Assembly (NCBI RefSeq): GCF_014204895.1
Contig: NZ_JACHMF010000001.1
Location: 2,542,001 to 2,606,000, forward strand
Direction: 5' to 3'
Source of the DNA: Paractinoplanes abujensis
GTDB lineage: Bacteria; Actinomycetota; Actinomycetes; Mycobacteriales; Micromonosporaceae
Length of the DNA: 64,000 nt
Made by a program: the position numbers and the translations under genes. The notes below the pieces were generated by a model, which worked only from the letters and a program-made list of their open reading frames with translations, was not told the origin of the DNA and did not search any database. Positions 16,494 to 25,018 of the stretch are shown piece by piece. The stretch's first letter is position 1, and each line of letters opens with the position of its first letter.

Positions 16494-17531
16494 CTAACGC
16501 GGGCGGCTGCCCAGGGCTGCTCGTGGGCGGGGCACGGCCGTGGTGCCGCGCGGCGGGGCCGTCGACTTGCGCACCACCAGCCGTACGGGAAGCACAAGCG
16601 GACGACCGCTCGTCCTCGCGCCCTGAGCCACCGCGATGCAGTTCTGCATGCCGGTGAAGCCCATCCGATACAGCGGGGACGCGATCGTGGTGAGCTGCGG
16701 CTCCACCAGCTCGTCGAAGATGATGTTGTCGAAGCCGACCACGCTGACCTGCTCGGGCACGGCCACACCGAGCCGGCTCAGCCCCTTGACGATGCCGATC
16801 GCGAGCTGATCGTTGTAGGCCTGCACGGCCGTCGAGTCCGTCTCGGCCACGCGCAGCGCCGCGCTGATCCCGGCCAGCACCGTCGGCTCGTTGGGCCCGA
16901 GCCGGCGTGCCTCCAGCCCGAAGTCGGCCGCGGCCTGCCGCAGCGACCGCCACCGCACACCGTCCGACCAGCTCGTCTCGGGCCCCGCCACGTACGTGAT
17001 GCGCTCGTGCCCGAGCGACGCCAGATGCTCGACCGCGCGCCGGATACCCCGCTCGGCGTCGTTGAGCACGCAGTTCGCCTCCGGGATGATCCGATTGAGC
17101 AGCACCACGGCCTTCTGCTTGGCGACCATCCGCAACGCCGAATCGGTCATCCGCGAACTGGCGATGACCACCCCGTCGACCTGCGCCAACTCCTGCTCGA
17201 TGGTCTGCCGCTCCACCTTCGGCGACTCGTTCGTGTGCGACAGGATCAGCTGATAACCGGCCTCCCGGGCCGCCTCGTAGGCGCCCTTGATGATGTCGCC
17301 GTAGAACGGATTGGTCACGTCGGCGACGACCAGAGCGATCGCATTCCGCACAATTCCGGGGCCGGGCCGCCGGGCCTGCGCCCCCGTGCGATAGCCGAGC
17401 TTTTCGGCCGCCTCGAAAATCCGCTGCGCGGTGTCGGCGTTGACCCGGCCGGGCCGCGCGTAGGCGCGCGAAACGGTGGAGGCGGCCACCCCCGCCTCGC
17501 GCGCCACGTCGTAGATCGTCGGGCGGTTCAT
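16494..17531 (-). CDS. LacI family transcriptional regulator
   Basis: A 345-residue LacI/GalR-type repressor. The N-terminal helix-turn-helix reads TIYDVAREAGVAASTVSRAY and is followed by the hinge and a periplasmic-binding-protein-like effector domain with DVTNPFYGDIIKG and QVSVVGFDNI. The C-terminal tail is basic and Pro/Arg-rich. It converges with the LarA-family gene, 15 bp away, and is the only regulator in this locus, so it is the likely reader of the operator at 8141-8194. The inducer is probably a sugar or sugar-acid intermediate. No copy of the operator half-site was seen before its own start, giving no sign of autoregulation. Confidence 0.92.
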   Translation of the reverse strand: MNRPTIYDVAREAGVAASTVSRAYARPGRVNADTAQRIFEAAEKLGYRTGAQARRPGPGIVRNAIALVVADVTNPFYGDIIKGAYEAAREAGYQLILSHTNESPKVERQTIEQELAQVDGVVIASSRMTDSALRMVAKQKAVVLLNRIIPEANCVLNDAERGIRRAVEHLASLGHERITYVAGPETSWSDGVRWRSLRQAAADFGLEARRLGPNEPTVLAGISAALRVAETDSTAVQAYNDQLAIGIVKGLSRLGVAVPEQVSVVGFDNIIFDELVEPQLTTIASPLYRMGFTGMQNCIAVAQGARTSGRPLVLPVRLVVRKSTAPPRGTTAVPRPRAALGSRPR

Positions 17532-17656
17532 GTCCAGGATGTTAAATCCGCCGGCCCCGGCGAAACAGCCCCGCCGTGACCCGCGCCCGACCCGGGTGGT
17601 TGATCCCTGACATAGTCGGGTGGGCGGTTCGGGTCCAGGAGGTTGAATCAGTCATC

Positions 17657-18742
17657 GTGCGCGTGCTCAATGTTGTCGCCTCCACCGCTCTTCTGGCCGT
17701 CCCGGCGGTTCCCGTCGCCCTGGAAATGCAGGCGGCGACGGTCTGCACCGTGCGGGACGACCGCTTGGACGAGCTCTCCGGAATGGTGGCCGCCGGGTCG
17801 GGCTACGTCGTGGTCAACGACGGCTCCGATTTCGCCGACCGCCGGAGGATCTTCTTCCTCGACTCGACCTGCAAGGTGACCAGAACGGTGGCCTATCCGT
17901 CGCGGCCGCGAGACACCGAGGACCTGGCTCGCGGCGCCGACGGCACCCTCTGGGTCGCCGACATCGGGGACAACAGCGGCAGCCGCAGCACGATCGCGGT
18001 CTGGAAACTCGCCCCCGGCGCCAAGCGCCCGGTCCTGTTCCGCATGTCGTATCCCGATGGCGCCCGCGACGCCGAGGCCCTTCTGGTCACGCCCGCCGAT
18101 GTGCCCGTAGTCGTCTCCAAGGAGGGCGGAACGGCCGGCCTCTACGTGCCGACCGGCCCGCTGAGCCGCAATTCCACGGCGCCGCTGCGCAAAGCCGGGG
18201 AAGTGACTCTGCCCACGAGCACGACGAGCAACCCGTTCTCGTTTCTGGGCCGCGCGGTCGTCACCGGCGCCGCCACGTCGCCCGACGGCCGCCACGTGGT
18301 CCTGCGGACCTATGCCGACGCGTTCGAGTTCGACGTCCCCGGCGGCGACGTCATCCGCGCCCTGACCACTGGACAACCGCGCCAGATCGCCCTCCCCGAC
18401 GAGCCCCAGGGCGAGGCCATCACCTATAGCGCCGACGGCCGCTCCCTGCTCACCGTCTCCGAATCGTCGGGCGGGGCCGCCGCCGAACCCGAGATCCTCC
18501 GGTACGCCCTCCCCGACCGCCCCGCCGTCGCGTCGGACCCGACCACCGAGGCACCCACAACCACAGCCGCCACCCCCGCCTCCGGCTCACCGCCCGGCGC
18601 CACCCCCGACCCGGTCGCGGCCGAGAACCCACCACCGTTCGACTACATCACCGTGGTGGTCGGCCTGATCGCTGTGGTGGCGCTGCTCCTGGCCGGAGTG
18701 GTCCTGGCTCTGTATCGCCGTGCCCGCCACCGCGGACCGTAG
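17657..18742 (+). CDS. Secreted, C-terminally membrane-anchored beta-propeller-like protein
   Basis: A 361-residue protein with a cleavable-looking signal peptide (LLAVPAVPVAL), an extracellular body whose repeats WVADIGDNSGS and GEAITYSADGRSLLTVSE resemble beta-propeller blades (esterase-like or WD40-like), a Thr/Pro/Ala-rich stalk, and one transmembrane helix near the end followed by YRRARHRGP. The GTG start lies 14 bases behind AGGAGG and begins the signal peptide. It faces away from the LacI gene. The function is unknown; a surface binding or phytase-like role is possible. Confidence 0.72.
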   Translation: MRVLNVVASTALLAVPAVPVALEMQAATVCTVRDDRLDELSGMVAAGSGYVVVNDGSDFADRRRIFFLDSTCKVTRTVAYPSRPRDTEDLARGADGTLWVADIGDNSGSRSTIAVWKLAPGAKRPVLFRMSYPDGARDAEALLVTPADVPVVVSKEGGTAGLYVPTGPLSRNSTAPLRKAGEVTLPTSTTSNPFSFLGRAVVTGAATSPDGRHVVLRTYADAFEFDVPGGDVIRALTTGQPRQIALPDEPQGEAITYSADGRSLLTVSESSGGAAAEPEILRYALPDRPAVASDPTTEAPTTTAATPASGSPPGATPDPVAAENPPPFDYITVVVGLIAVVALLLAGVVLALYRRARHRGP

Positions 18743-18866
18743 AACGACGCTTCGGTCGATCTCAGTGCGGCGAAGCCTGCGCGGGAGCGACGCCTCAGTC
18801 CGGCTCGGTGCGGCGAATCTTGCGCGGGAGCGACGCCTCAGTCCGGCTCGGTGCGGCGAATCTTGC
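18738..18866. repeat. 43-bp tandem repeat, two exact copies plus one decayed copy
   Basis: The unit at 18781-18823 is repeated exactly at 18824-18866, and a diverged copy precedes it at 18738-18780. The last copy contains the 3' end and stop codon of the zinc-ribbon gene on the minus strand, so the array looks like duplication of that gene's terminal codons into the intergenic space. The decayed copy overlaps the stop of the upstream gene. Confidence 0.85.
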
Positions 18867-19047
18867 GCATGAGCATCGCCAGGACGCCGTAGCCCGAGCC
18901 GATGTTCCCCGTCGTGACACCCGCCGCGGTTCCCAGGAGGAGCGCGTTCGCGCAGTCCGGGCAGACCTCACGGCCTGTCACCGTCTTCTGGAAAGGCTCC
19001 CTCACCCGCCGCCGGCAGTCCGGGCAGTCGCGTCCTCCGAACGCCAT
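18838..19047 (-). CDS. Small zinc-ribbon membrane protein
   Basis: A 69-residue protein with two CPDC knuckles 26 residues apart, consistent with a zinc ribbon, followed by a hydrophobic Gly-rich stretch and the basic tail RKIRR. The ATG at 19047 has a GGAG ribosome site seven bases upstream. Its first 46 bp overlap the end of the upstream membrane-protein gene in another frame. Its 3' end is part of the tandem repeat. I do not recognise the family; a membrane-bound metal-binding protein is the most one can say. Confidence 0.62.
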   Translation of the reverse strand: MAFGGRDCPDCRRRVREPFQKTVTGREVCPDCANALLLGTAAGVTTGNIGSGYGVLAMLMRKIRRTEPD

Positions 19048-19556
19048 ACGCCATCTCCGTTCGCTCGTTTCGAAAGTTCGGCTCGGACGGCCGCCACGTC
19101 CAACCCCGCAAGCGGCATGCGGAAGCGCAGCTCGCCACCCCGCCGCTTGGCGGGCGCGCGGCGCCCCGTCCGGTCGATGGACACGATGCGCGCACCGTCG
19201 GCCTCTCGGACGAACAGGTCGAGCAGTGCGAACGGCCACCAAGCGCGCACCTGGATGCGCGTTATTGCGTCAGCCGGCACCACGACGCCGTCGCAGCGCG
19301 CCGCGACCAGCTCGACCCGATCCGGCGCGAAGGTGAGCGAAGGCGGCCGTTCGCGGGTCGCCAGGAACGACAAGAGTGAGTAGACAAGCGTGAAGGTGCC
19401 CACGTAGCCGAGCGCGAAGGTCCAGGACGTGGTCCATCGGCCGGACAGGGCGGAGTAGAACGCACCGGCCACGAGCCAGCCCAGCACGCCGGCCAACACC
19501 GCCACGGCCGCCGAAGCGAGCACGAACCGCCGAGGTGACCACCTTTGCCCGGTCAT
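19002..19556 (-). CDS. Two-helix membrane protein of unknown function
   Basis: A 184-residue protein with two predicted transmembrane helices near residues 10-34 and 43-65, then a soluble domain of about 100 residues (SLTFAPDRVELVAARCDG onward) that resembles membrane-associated PH-like domains. A Gly-rich tail ends the protein. It precedes and overlaps the zinc-ribbon gene by 46 bp, so the two are probably made together. No enzymatic motif is visible. Confidence 0.65.
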   Translation of the reverse strand: MTGQRWSPRRFVLASAAVAVLAGVLGWLVAGAFYSALSGRWTTSWTFALGYVGTFTLVYSLLSFLATRERPPSLTFAPDRVELVAARCDGVVVPADAITRIQVRAWWPFALLDLFVREADGARIVSIDRTGRRAPAKRRGGELRFRMPLAGLDVAAVRAELSKRANGDGVWRSEDATARTAGGG

Positions 19557-19726
19557 CTGCCGCTCACGGACAGATCATGGCAGAGGCACGCTACAGCCGC
19601 CGACGTCTGTCGTGTCGGAGACACTGACGGCTGATTCGACCAAGTTCGCGCGTCGGCTCACAGCGGGCTCACAGGCGAACGGCTTCGATAAGCGAACGTC
19701 TTTCGGAGCGCACTGGGGGGTTTGTT

Positions 19727-21211
19727 GTGGGACGGGCACGTAGATGGGGGCTCGCCGCCGTGGCGGGAGTCATGCCGGCGGCGCTGGCATTCACCGGGAT
19801 GCAGGTGGCCGACGCCGCCACCAACAATGGCGTCAAACTGGTCTCGGGCGGCAAGAACATCAAGGCCGAGCGGTACGACACGGGGAACGGCTTCGCGGTC
19901 GACCTCGATCTCGGCCTCAACGTCATCGCGGGTGAGGAGCCGCTCGAGATCCGGGCGACCCGCAAGTCGTACGCGGATCCGATCGTGGCCCAGCTGGTCA
20001 CGAAGAAGGGGAACGTGACGCTGCCCAAGGCCCTCGCCACCGACCTGTACACGCTCAAGCAGTTCACCACGGTGACGATCAAGAACGCCAAGGGCGCCGT
20101 GGTCAAGCGCTACTGGACGAACTTCTGCCCCAACTCGTACGACTCGGTGCGCACCCGCCCCGACGCGCCGGCCCAGTCGCCGTACCCGATGGGCTGTCCC
20201 TCCGGGAACCCGTTCACGCTCGGCACTGTGTGGGGTGTGCAGGCGGGATGGAACGCCAAGACCAGCGATGTGCCCACCCACGGCAAGGCGTTCGACCTGC
20301 CGCCCGGCAAGTACTCGGTCGGCGTCACCATCAACCCCCCGTACCAGAAGCTCTTGAACCTCAGCGCCAAGGACGCGACAGTCGCGCTCAACCTGACCGT
20401 GGCCAAGGAGTCCGTCGAGAAGGAAGCGCACACCAACGCGCATCGGCACGGCCAGCAGGTCTCCGTGACCCACTCCGAGTACCGGGTGCCGGCCAAGCGC
20501 CCCACCACTCGTGCGGCCGCGCCCGCGGCCGGTCCGCGGCCGGACCTGCGCTCGCTGCCCGCCTGGGGCATCTCGATCAGCAAGGAAGCCAAGAACAAGT
20601 GGTACGTCAACTTCGGCGCGACGGTCTGGAACGCCGGTGACTCGCCGCTGCTGGTCGACGGGTTCCGCCGCAACGGGCAGGACCTGATGGACGCCTACCA
20701 GTACTTCTTCGACGCCCAGGGCAACCAGGTCGGCGCCGTGCCGGCCGGGACGATGCAGTGGGACCCACGCGCGGGGCACAACCACTGGCACTTCACCGAC
20801 TTCGCGCAGTACAACCTGCTCAAGTCCGACCAGAAGCAGGTCGCGCGCAGCGGCAAGGAGGCGTTCTGCCTGGCCAACACCGACCAGGTCGACTACACGA
20901 TCCCGCTCGCGAAGTGGCGCCCGTTCAACACCGACCTCGAGACGTCGTGCGGCGAGAAGAACTCGGTGGGCGTGCGTGAGGTGCTCGACATCGGTAACGG
21001 CGACACCTACACGCAGGACCGGCCGGGGCAGTCGTTCGACGTCACGTCGCTGCCCAACGGCACGTACTTCATCCAGGTCAAGGCGAACCCGGCCGGCAAG
21101 CTGAGCGAACTGAGCACCACGAACAACACCTCGGTGCGCAAGATCGTGCTCGGCGGCACGGCGAAGAAGCGGACGCTCACCGTGCCCCCGGTCAACGGCA
21201 TCAAGGGCTGA
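19727..21211 (+). CDS. Secreted lysyl-oxidase-like copper protein
   Basis: A 494-residue exported protein: signal peptide ending near VADAA, an N-terminal domain of about 250 residues, an Ala/Pro linker and a C-terminal lysyl oxidase domain. The copper-site motif HNHWHFTDF supplies His351, His353 and His355. Residues matching the lysine-tyrosylquinone pair of animal lysyl oxidases appear as SGK(377)EAFCL and GDTY(428). If active it would oxidise lysine side chains outside the cell. The GTG start follows a G-rich ribosome site. A strong hairpin downstream ends the unit. Confidence 0.8.
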   Translation: MGRARRWGLAAVAGVMPAALAFTGMQVADAATNNGVKLVSGGKNIKAERYDTGNGFAVDLDLGLNVIAGEEPLEIRATRKSYADPIVAQLVTKKGNVTLPKALATDLYTLKQFTTVTIKNAKGAVVKRYWTNFCPNSYDSVRTRPDAPAQSPYPMGCPSGNPFTLGTVWGVQAGWNAKTSDVPTHGKAFDLPPGKYSVGVTINPPYQKLLNLSAKDATVALNLTVAKESVEKEAHTNAHRHGQQVSVTHSEYRVPAKRPTTRAAAPAAGPRPDLRSLPAWGISISKEAKNKWYVNFGATVWNAGDSPLLVDGFRRNGQDLMDAYQYFFDAQGNQVGAVPAGTMQWDPRAGHNHWHFTDFAQYNLLKSDQKQVARSGKEAFCLANTDQVDYTIPLAKWRPFNTDLETSCGEKNSVGVREVLDIGNGDTYTQDRPGQSFDVTSLPNGTYFIQVKANPAGKLSELSTTNNTSVRKIVLGGTAKKRTLTVPPVNGIKG

Positions 21212-21234
21212 TCTCGACCCAGCTCCGAACGGCG

Positions 21235-21266
21235 TCAGCCGGCTGACACGACTGTCAGCCGGCTGA
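21235..21266. terminator. Bidirectional intrinsic terminator hairpin
   Basis: A perfect 14-bp stem (TCAGCCGGCTGACA at 21235-21248 with its complement at 21253-21266) closes a four-base loop. Each arm contains the self-complementary TCAGCCGGCTGA. It lies between the converging lysyl-oxidase-like and acyltransferase genes. Confidence 0.85.
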
Positions 21267-21293
21267 TTGTTCGTGTGCGGCGGTTGAGCGTTC

Positions 21294-22619
21294 TCAGCCC
21301 GCCCGCGGCGGCTGCTCCGGGTTGAACCCCTCGACACGCGCAGCCCCGCGAGCCGCCGACGAGCCGTACACCGTGCCCCCCGCCGGGCGAGCCGGGCCGG
21401 CCTGCGGAACAGCTTGCTGCGGAGCCACCGTACGGAGGCTGGGGTTGATCTCGGTGTTGAGCGGGACGGCCGGAGCGCCCGCACCCGCCAGCGCGGCCGG
21501 AGCGCCCGCACCCGCCAGCGCGGGAGTGGCGATCCGCGGCCACAGCGACGCCTTGCGCTTGGCCGAGACGTCCTCGACCCAGCCGAAGACGAGCACCGCG
21601 CCGAGCACCATTACCGTCTCGAGCACGAGCATCCACACGACGTACTGGAACGTCGCCCACGGCACCTGGTAGTGCTCGAGCACCGCCGCGCCGACCGTGA
21701 TGAGCGGGAAGTGCCACAGGTAGATCGTGATGGCGCGCGCATTGATGACACGAACGGACTCGGACAGCCATTTCACCTTGTCGAGAACGGCCATCGTGGG
21801 ACGGAAGCGCAGCACGATCAGGACAAAGGCAAGAGACCACAACGTACGGGCGATGGGCTCCTCATTGAGGTCGAAGCCCCACGCCGTCGGGTGCGTGAAC
21901 AGCCAGTACAGGCCGACACCGCCGATCACCGCGGTCACGGCCGCCCACACCGCGACGGGCAACCTGTGCAGCCGGCCGTCACGATGCGCGAAACCGGCCA
22001 TCCAGCACGCGGCATAGGTGACGAAGTCCCACATGATGCCGTCGATCGGGTCAGGCAGGCGGAAACCGGTCACGTGCAACACGGCCAGGGCGACGAGCGG
22101 CAACGCCACCACGACCCAGCCGAGCTTCTTGTAGGCGAAGTACAGGATCGGCGAGACCAGGACGAAGATCAGGTACGCCCGGAGGTACCACAGGACCTCC
22201 CAGAACGGCTCACCCCACGAGCTGCCCGGCGGGTCCTCCAGCGGGAACAGCCAGAACACCAGGTTGAGCTTGTGCAGCGGGTGGTCCGGGTCGCTGGTCG
22301 ACCAGCCGTGCCAGAACATCAGCGGCAACGCGACCGCGGCGAACGTCCACAGCGCGGGCAGCAGCCGCCGGATGCGCGACCAGACCGCCTTGCGCGCACC
22401 GCCCTTGGCGAGCGACGCGGCCATGAGCGAACCGGCAATGGCGAACATCACGCCCATCGCGGGCAGCACGTAGGTGAGCCAGGCCCAGCCGAACGCGTGG
22501 TAGACGACGACGCGAACGATCGCCAACGCGCGCAGCGAGTCGATGTAGCGGTTGCGCGACGACGGCGCGGGAGGCTTCTCCTGCGCAGCGGGCGCCGCAG
22601 TGACGGGACTTGCAGACAT
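21294..22619 (-). CDS. Acyltransferase 3 family membrane protein
   Basis: A 441-residue integral membrane acyltransferase with about ten transmembrane helices. The family opening NRYIDSLRALAIVRVVVYHA contains the catalytic-type Arg and His. Such proteins acylate exported glycans, lipids or antibiotics. The last 80 residues form a Pro/Ala-rich cytoplasmic tail containing a short tandem duplication (GAGAPAALAGAGAPA). The ATG at 22619 has GGAGG seven bases upstream; an in-frame GTG lies six codons earlier. The acceptor is unknown. Confidence 0.85.
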   Translation of the reverse strand: MSASPVTAAPAAQEKPPAPSSRNRYIDSLRALAIVRVVVYHAFGWAWLTYVLPAMGVMFAIAGSLMAASLAKGGARKAVWSRIRRLLPALWTFAAVALPLMFWHGWSTSDPDHPLHKLNLVFWLFPLEDPPGSSWGEPFWEVLWYLRAYLIFVLVSPILYFAYKKLGWVVVALPLVALAVLHVTGFRLPDPIDGIMWDFVTYAACWMAGFAHRDGRLHRLPVAVWAAVTAVIGGVGLYWLFTHPTAWGFDLNEEPIARTLWSLAFVLIVLRFRPTMAVLDKVKWLSESVRVINARAITIYLWHFPLITVGAAVLEHYQVPWATFQYVVWMLVLETVMVLGAVLVFGWVEDVSAKRKASLWPRIATPALAGAGAPAALAGAGAPAVPLNTEINPSLRTVAPQQAVPQAGPARPAGGTVYGSSAARGAARVEGFNPEQPPRAG

Positions 22620-22750
22620 GGATCGGGCCTCCGCCACGGTCGCGCTATTGACAGCCTTCGTACAGGATCATGGAGTGTAGGTGGCCGTAAACCGCCTCAC
22701 GCGCCTGGACACCTGTCCGTCCGGTCAGGTCTCTTTGGCCGTCCGGGGGC

Positions 22751-23242
22751 CTATTTCCAGAAGCCTCTATGCACGTCGGCGGCGCTGGCGAGCGCGGCCG
22801 GCCCGTCGACCACGATCGGACGTCCGCCGCGGGCGAAGACCTCCCGCGACGACAACCGCAGCGGGGGCACCCCGTCCTCCTCGTCGACCATCGCGCCGAG
22901 TTCGTCGGAGGAGAAGGCGAAAACCGTACGGCCGATCCCGGACCAATAGATCGCACCCGCGCACATCGCGCACGGTTCGGTGCTCGTGTACAGCGTGCTT
23001 TCGCTCAGCACGGCCAATTCCCAGCTGCCGGCCACCCGGACGAGATTGGTCTCCGCATGCCCCGTCGGGTCGGACTGGGTGACCGTCGAATTCATCGCCT
23101 CGGCCACATTTCCCGCCGGCCCGACGAGCAGCGCCCCGAACGGATGATCCCCGCGTTTGCGCGCGTCCCAGGCCAGAGCCACGGCCCTTTCCAGATACGA
23201 CTCGTCGACCGCCGAAATTCCGCTGGACGTCACCAAGGTCAT
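22751..23242 (-). CDS. Nucleoside deaminase (cytidine/deoxycytidylate deaminase fold)
   Basis: A 163-residue zinc deaminase with the signature HAE (His62, Glu64) and PCAMC (Cys91, Cys94). The layout, with DHPFGALLV before the HAE motif, resembles guanine deaminase and tRNA adenosine deaminase-like proteins; a conventional TadA elsewhere in the genome is expected, so a purine or pterin deaminase is more likely. The ATG at 23242 is preceded by GGGAGGT. It reads leftward, 131 bp before the acyltransferase. Confidence 0.85.
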   Translation of the reverse strand: MTLVTSSGISAVDESYLERAVALAWDARKRGDHPFGALLVGPAGNVAEAMNSTVTQSDPTGHAETNLVRVAGSWELAVLSESTLYTSTEPCAMCAGAIYWSGIGRTVFAFSSDELGAMVDEEDGVPPLRLSSREVFARGGRPIVVDGPAALASAADVHRGFWK

Positions 23243-23573
23243 TCGACCTCCCCCGTTCCCCTGCACGTCATTCAGTTCATCGATCAGGTCCACGGCCCCG
23301 GTCCGCAGGCGGACGGCGTCGGCGCCGAAGCCGCGATCGGCGAAGACCGCCGACCGATTGGCGCCTCCGGGCGGGCTTCGTCGTACCACCGGGATCAGCT
23401 TGAGCGAGAAGTCCGGAGGGGCGCATCAGCTCACCGGCCGGGAAGCGCCCGCCGAAGGACGCGAACATCCTGACAGTCACCGGTCGCATGATCGCTGACG
23501 GCCTGCGAGCCGGCGCCGAATCGCCGCCGCCGACGCGGATAGTCAAAGTGTTCCGGATCGACGTGGGTAACTC

Positions 23574-23603
23574 GGCCGGGCCGGGCCGGGCCGGGCCGGG
23601 CCG
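23574..23603. repeat. Pentanucleotide repeat (GGCCG) x6
   Basis: Six uninterrupted copies of GGCCG fill 30 bp. Such runs can change length by slippage, shifting frame by one unit of five. It is located just before the gene remnant at 23670-23852. Confidence 0.85.
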
Positions 23604-23669
23604 ACCCCGGTTCTGGACGATCATCGACGGGAAGGCCGGCGACGGCGAGGCGGTCGCTGCCGCGCCGGC

Positions 23670-23852
23670 CGAGAGACGCTCGACGCCGAGAGTGGTCGGT
23701 ACGCCGACTTCCGGGACGGCGACGACCACGTGGTCGTGTTCGCGCACAAGGTGTTCCGCTACGCGTCCGACGACCGTGCGACACACGAGGCCGCGGTCGC
23801 CTACGGCCTCGGCGTGGGCGTCCCCCAGCAACAACTCGACTGGGAAGGATGA
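23670..23852 (+). pseudogene. Possible remnant or short gene of unknown family
   Basis: In this frame 60 codons read as normal protein, including YADFRDGDDHVVVFAHKVF and ending VPQQQLDWEG before a TGA. No start codon with a ribosome site fits, and upstream codons look random, so this is probably the 3' end of a broken gene. The family was not recognised. Confidence 0.35.
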
Positions 23853-23904
23853 ACGGGTCGGGCAGGCGACACCATCGCCCACGCGCGGCGACCACACTGA
23901 CCGC

Positions 23905-25002
23905 ATGGGTGTGGACCTGGGCAGTGTGGAGTTCTACGCGGGGCCGTCCGCTCTCGGTGGGCCCGACGATCTCGACGCGGTGATCCGCGAGTTCATCGCC
24001 GGCGCCACCGACACGTTGCTGATCGCCGTGCAGGAGCTGGATTCACGCGCGGTCGCCGAGGCGATCCTCGCGGCCAAAGCACGCAAGGTCAGCGTGCAGA
24101 TCATTCTCGAAGGCGACTACCTGGTCGAGGATCCGCCGCTCGCCGACCCGTGGAGCCTCTCCGGCGACAACGAGCACAATCGGGTCATTCACTCGGCGCT
24201 GCTGCGGGCCGGCGTCGACCTGGTCACCGACCTCAACCCCAAGATTTTCCACCAGAAGTTCATCGTGCGGGACCCGGGCGCGCCCACTGCGGCGGTGCTG
24301 ACCGGTTCGACCAACTTCACGCTGACCGACACCGGCAAGAACGCCAACGGGAACAACCTCAATCACGTTCTGGTCCTCCGCGGCCAGACCGCGACGGGGC
24401 TGTATGTGCGCGAGTTCGAGCGTTTGCGCAGTGGCACGTTCGGCGAGCTGCGGGAGCGCCGCGAGCCCCGGCCGCGCGAGTTCCGGCTCGGCGGCATCCG
24501 CGTCAAGCCCATCTTCGCGCCGCACCAGGGGCCCGAGATGGAGATCATGAAGCAGATGTTGAAGGCGGAACACAAGGTCGACTTCGCGATGTTCACCTTC
24601 GCTCAGTCGTCGGGCATCGACGACACGATGTTCTGGTTGCTCAAGGCGGGCATTCCGGTGCGTGGAGTGCTCGATCGTGGCCAGGGCAGCCAAGCGTGGG
24701 CGGCCACCATCCCGCTCATGGACAAGGGCGCCCAGTTGTTCGAGAACACGCCGGGCAACGGTGTGCGCAAGGTGCACCACAAGCTGATGGTGATCGACGA
24801 GCAGCTCGTGATCGTGGGCAGCTTCAACTACACCGCGCCCGCCGCGACCCTGAACGACGAGAACATCGTCGTGCTCGGTGATCTGGAGGAGAAAGACCCG
24901 GACGCGATCGCCGCTCAGCGTCGCCTGGCCGCCTACGTCCTCGAGGAGATCGACCGGGTCATCACGACGCTGTCGCGACCGGTCGCCGCCAGACAACGAT
25001 AG
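23905..25002 (+). CDS. Phospholipase D-like protein with two HKD motifs
   Basis: A 365-residue protein with both HxKx4D catalytic motifs: FHQKFIVRD (His116, Lys118, Asp123) and VHHKLMVID near the C-terminus, each followed by a G-S-x-N segment (TGSTNFT; VGSFNYT). Two such motifs form one active site that cleaves phosphodiesters in phospholipids or nucleic acids. No signal peptide is seen, so it is probably cytoplasmic, which fits a nuclease or repair role as well as a lipase. The start at 23905 begins the conserved region. It converges with the response regulator gene. Confidence 0.82.
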   Translation: MGVDLGSVEFYAGPSALGGPDDLDAVIREFIAGATDTLLIAVQELDSRAVAEAILAAKARKVSVQIILEGDYLVEDPPLADPWSLSGDNEHNRVIHSALLRAGVDLVTDLNPKIFHQKFIVRDPGAPTAAVLTGSTNFTLTDTGKNANGNNLNHVLVLRGQTATGLYVREFERLRSGTFGELRERREPRPREFRLGGIRVKPIFAPHQGPEMEIMKQMLKAEHKVDFAMFTFAQSSGIDDTMFWLLKAGIPVRGVLDRGQGSQAWAATIPLMDKGAQLFENTPGNGVRKVHHKLMVIDEQLVIVGSFNYTAPAATLNDENIVVLGDLEEKDPDAIAAQRRLAAYVLEEIDRVITTLSRPVAARQR

Positions 25003-25018
25003 TCCCGCGCGTCGAGCT

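Larger units (their letters stand above)
23243..23904. other. 662-bp non-coding stretch with a gene remnant and a short repeat
   Basis: No complete gene was found between the divergent deaminase and phospholipase-D-type genes. The stretch holds a GGCCG pentamer run and a protein-like plus-strand fragment, listed separately. The frame of the downstream gene stays open through part of it, but the codons there look random. Confidence 0.5.

Noticed and set aside
19048..19242. Longer N-terminus for the zinc-ribbon protein
   Set aside because: The extra codons are Arg-rich shadow of the overlapping membrane-protein gene, and a good ribosome site supports the ATG at 19047.
23277..23906. A 209-codon minus-strand frame in the deaminase to phospholipase gap
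   Set aside because: No domain, passes through the GGCCG run as Pro/Gly/Ala/Arg repeats and ends in an Arg-rich stretch; it reads as random GC-rich sequence.
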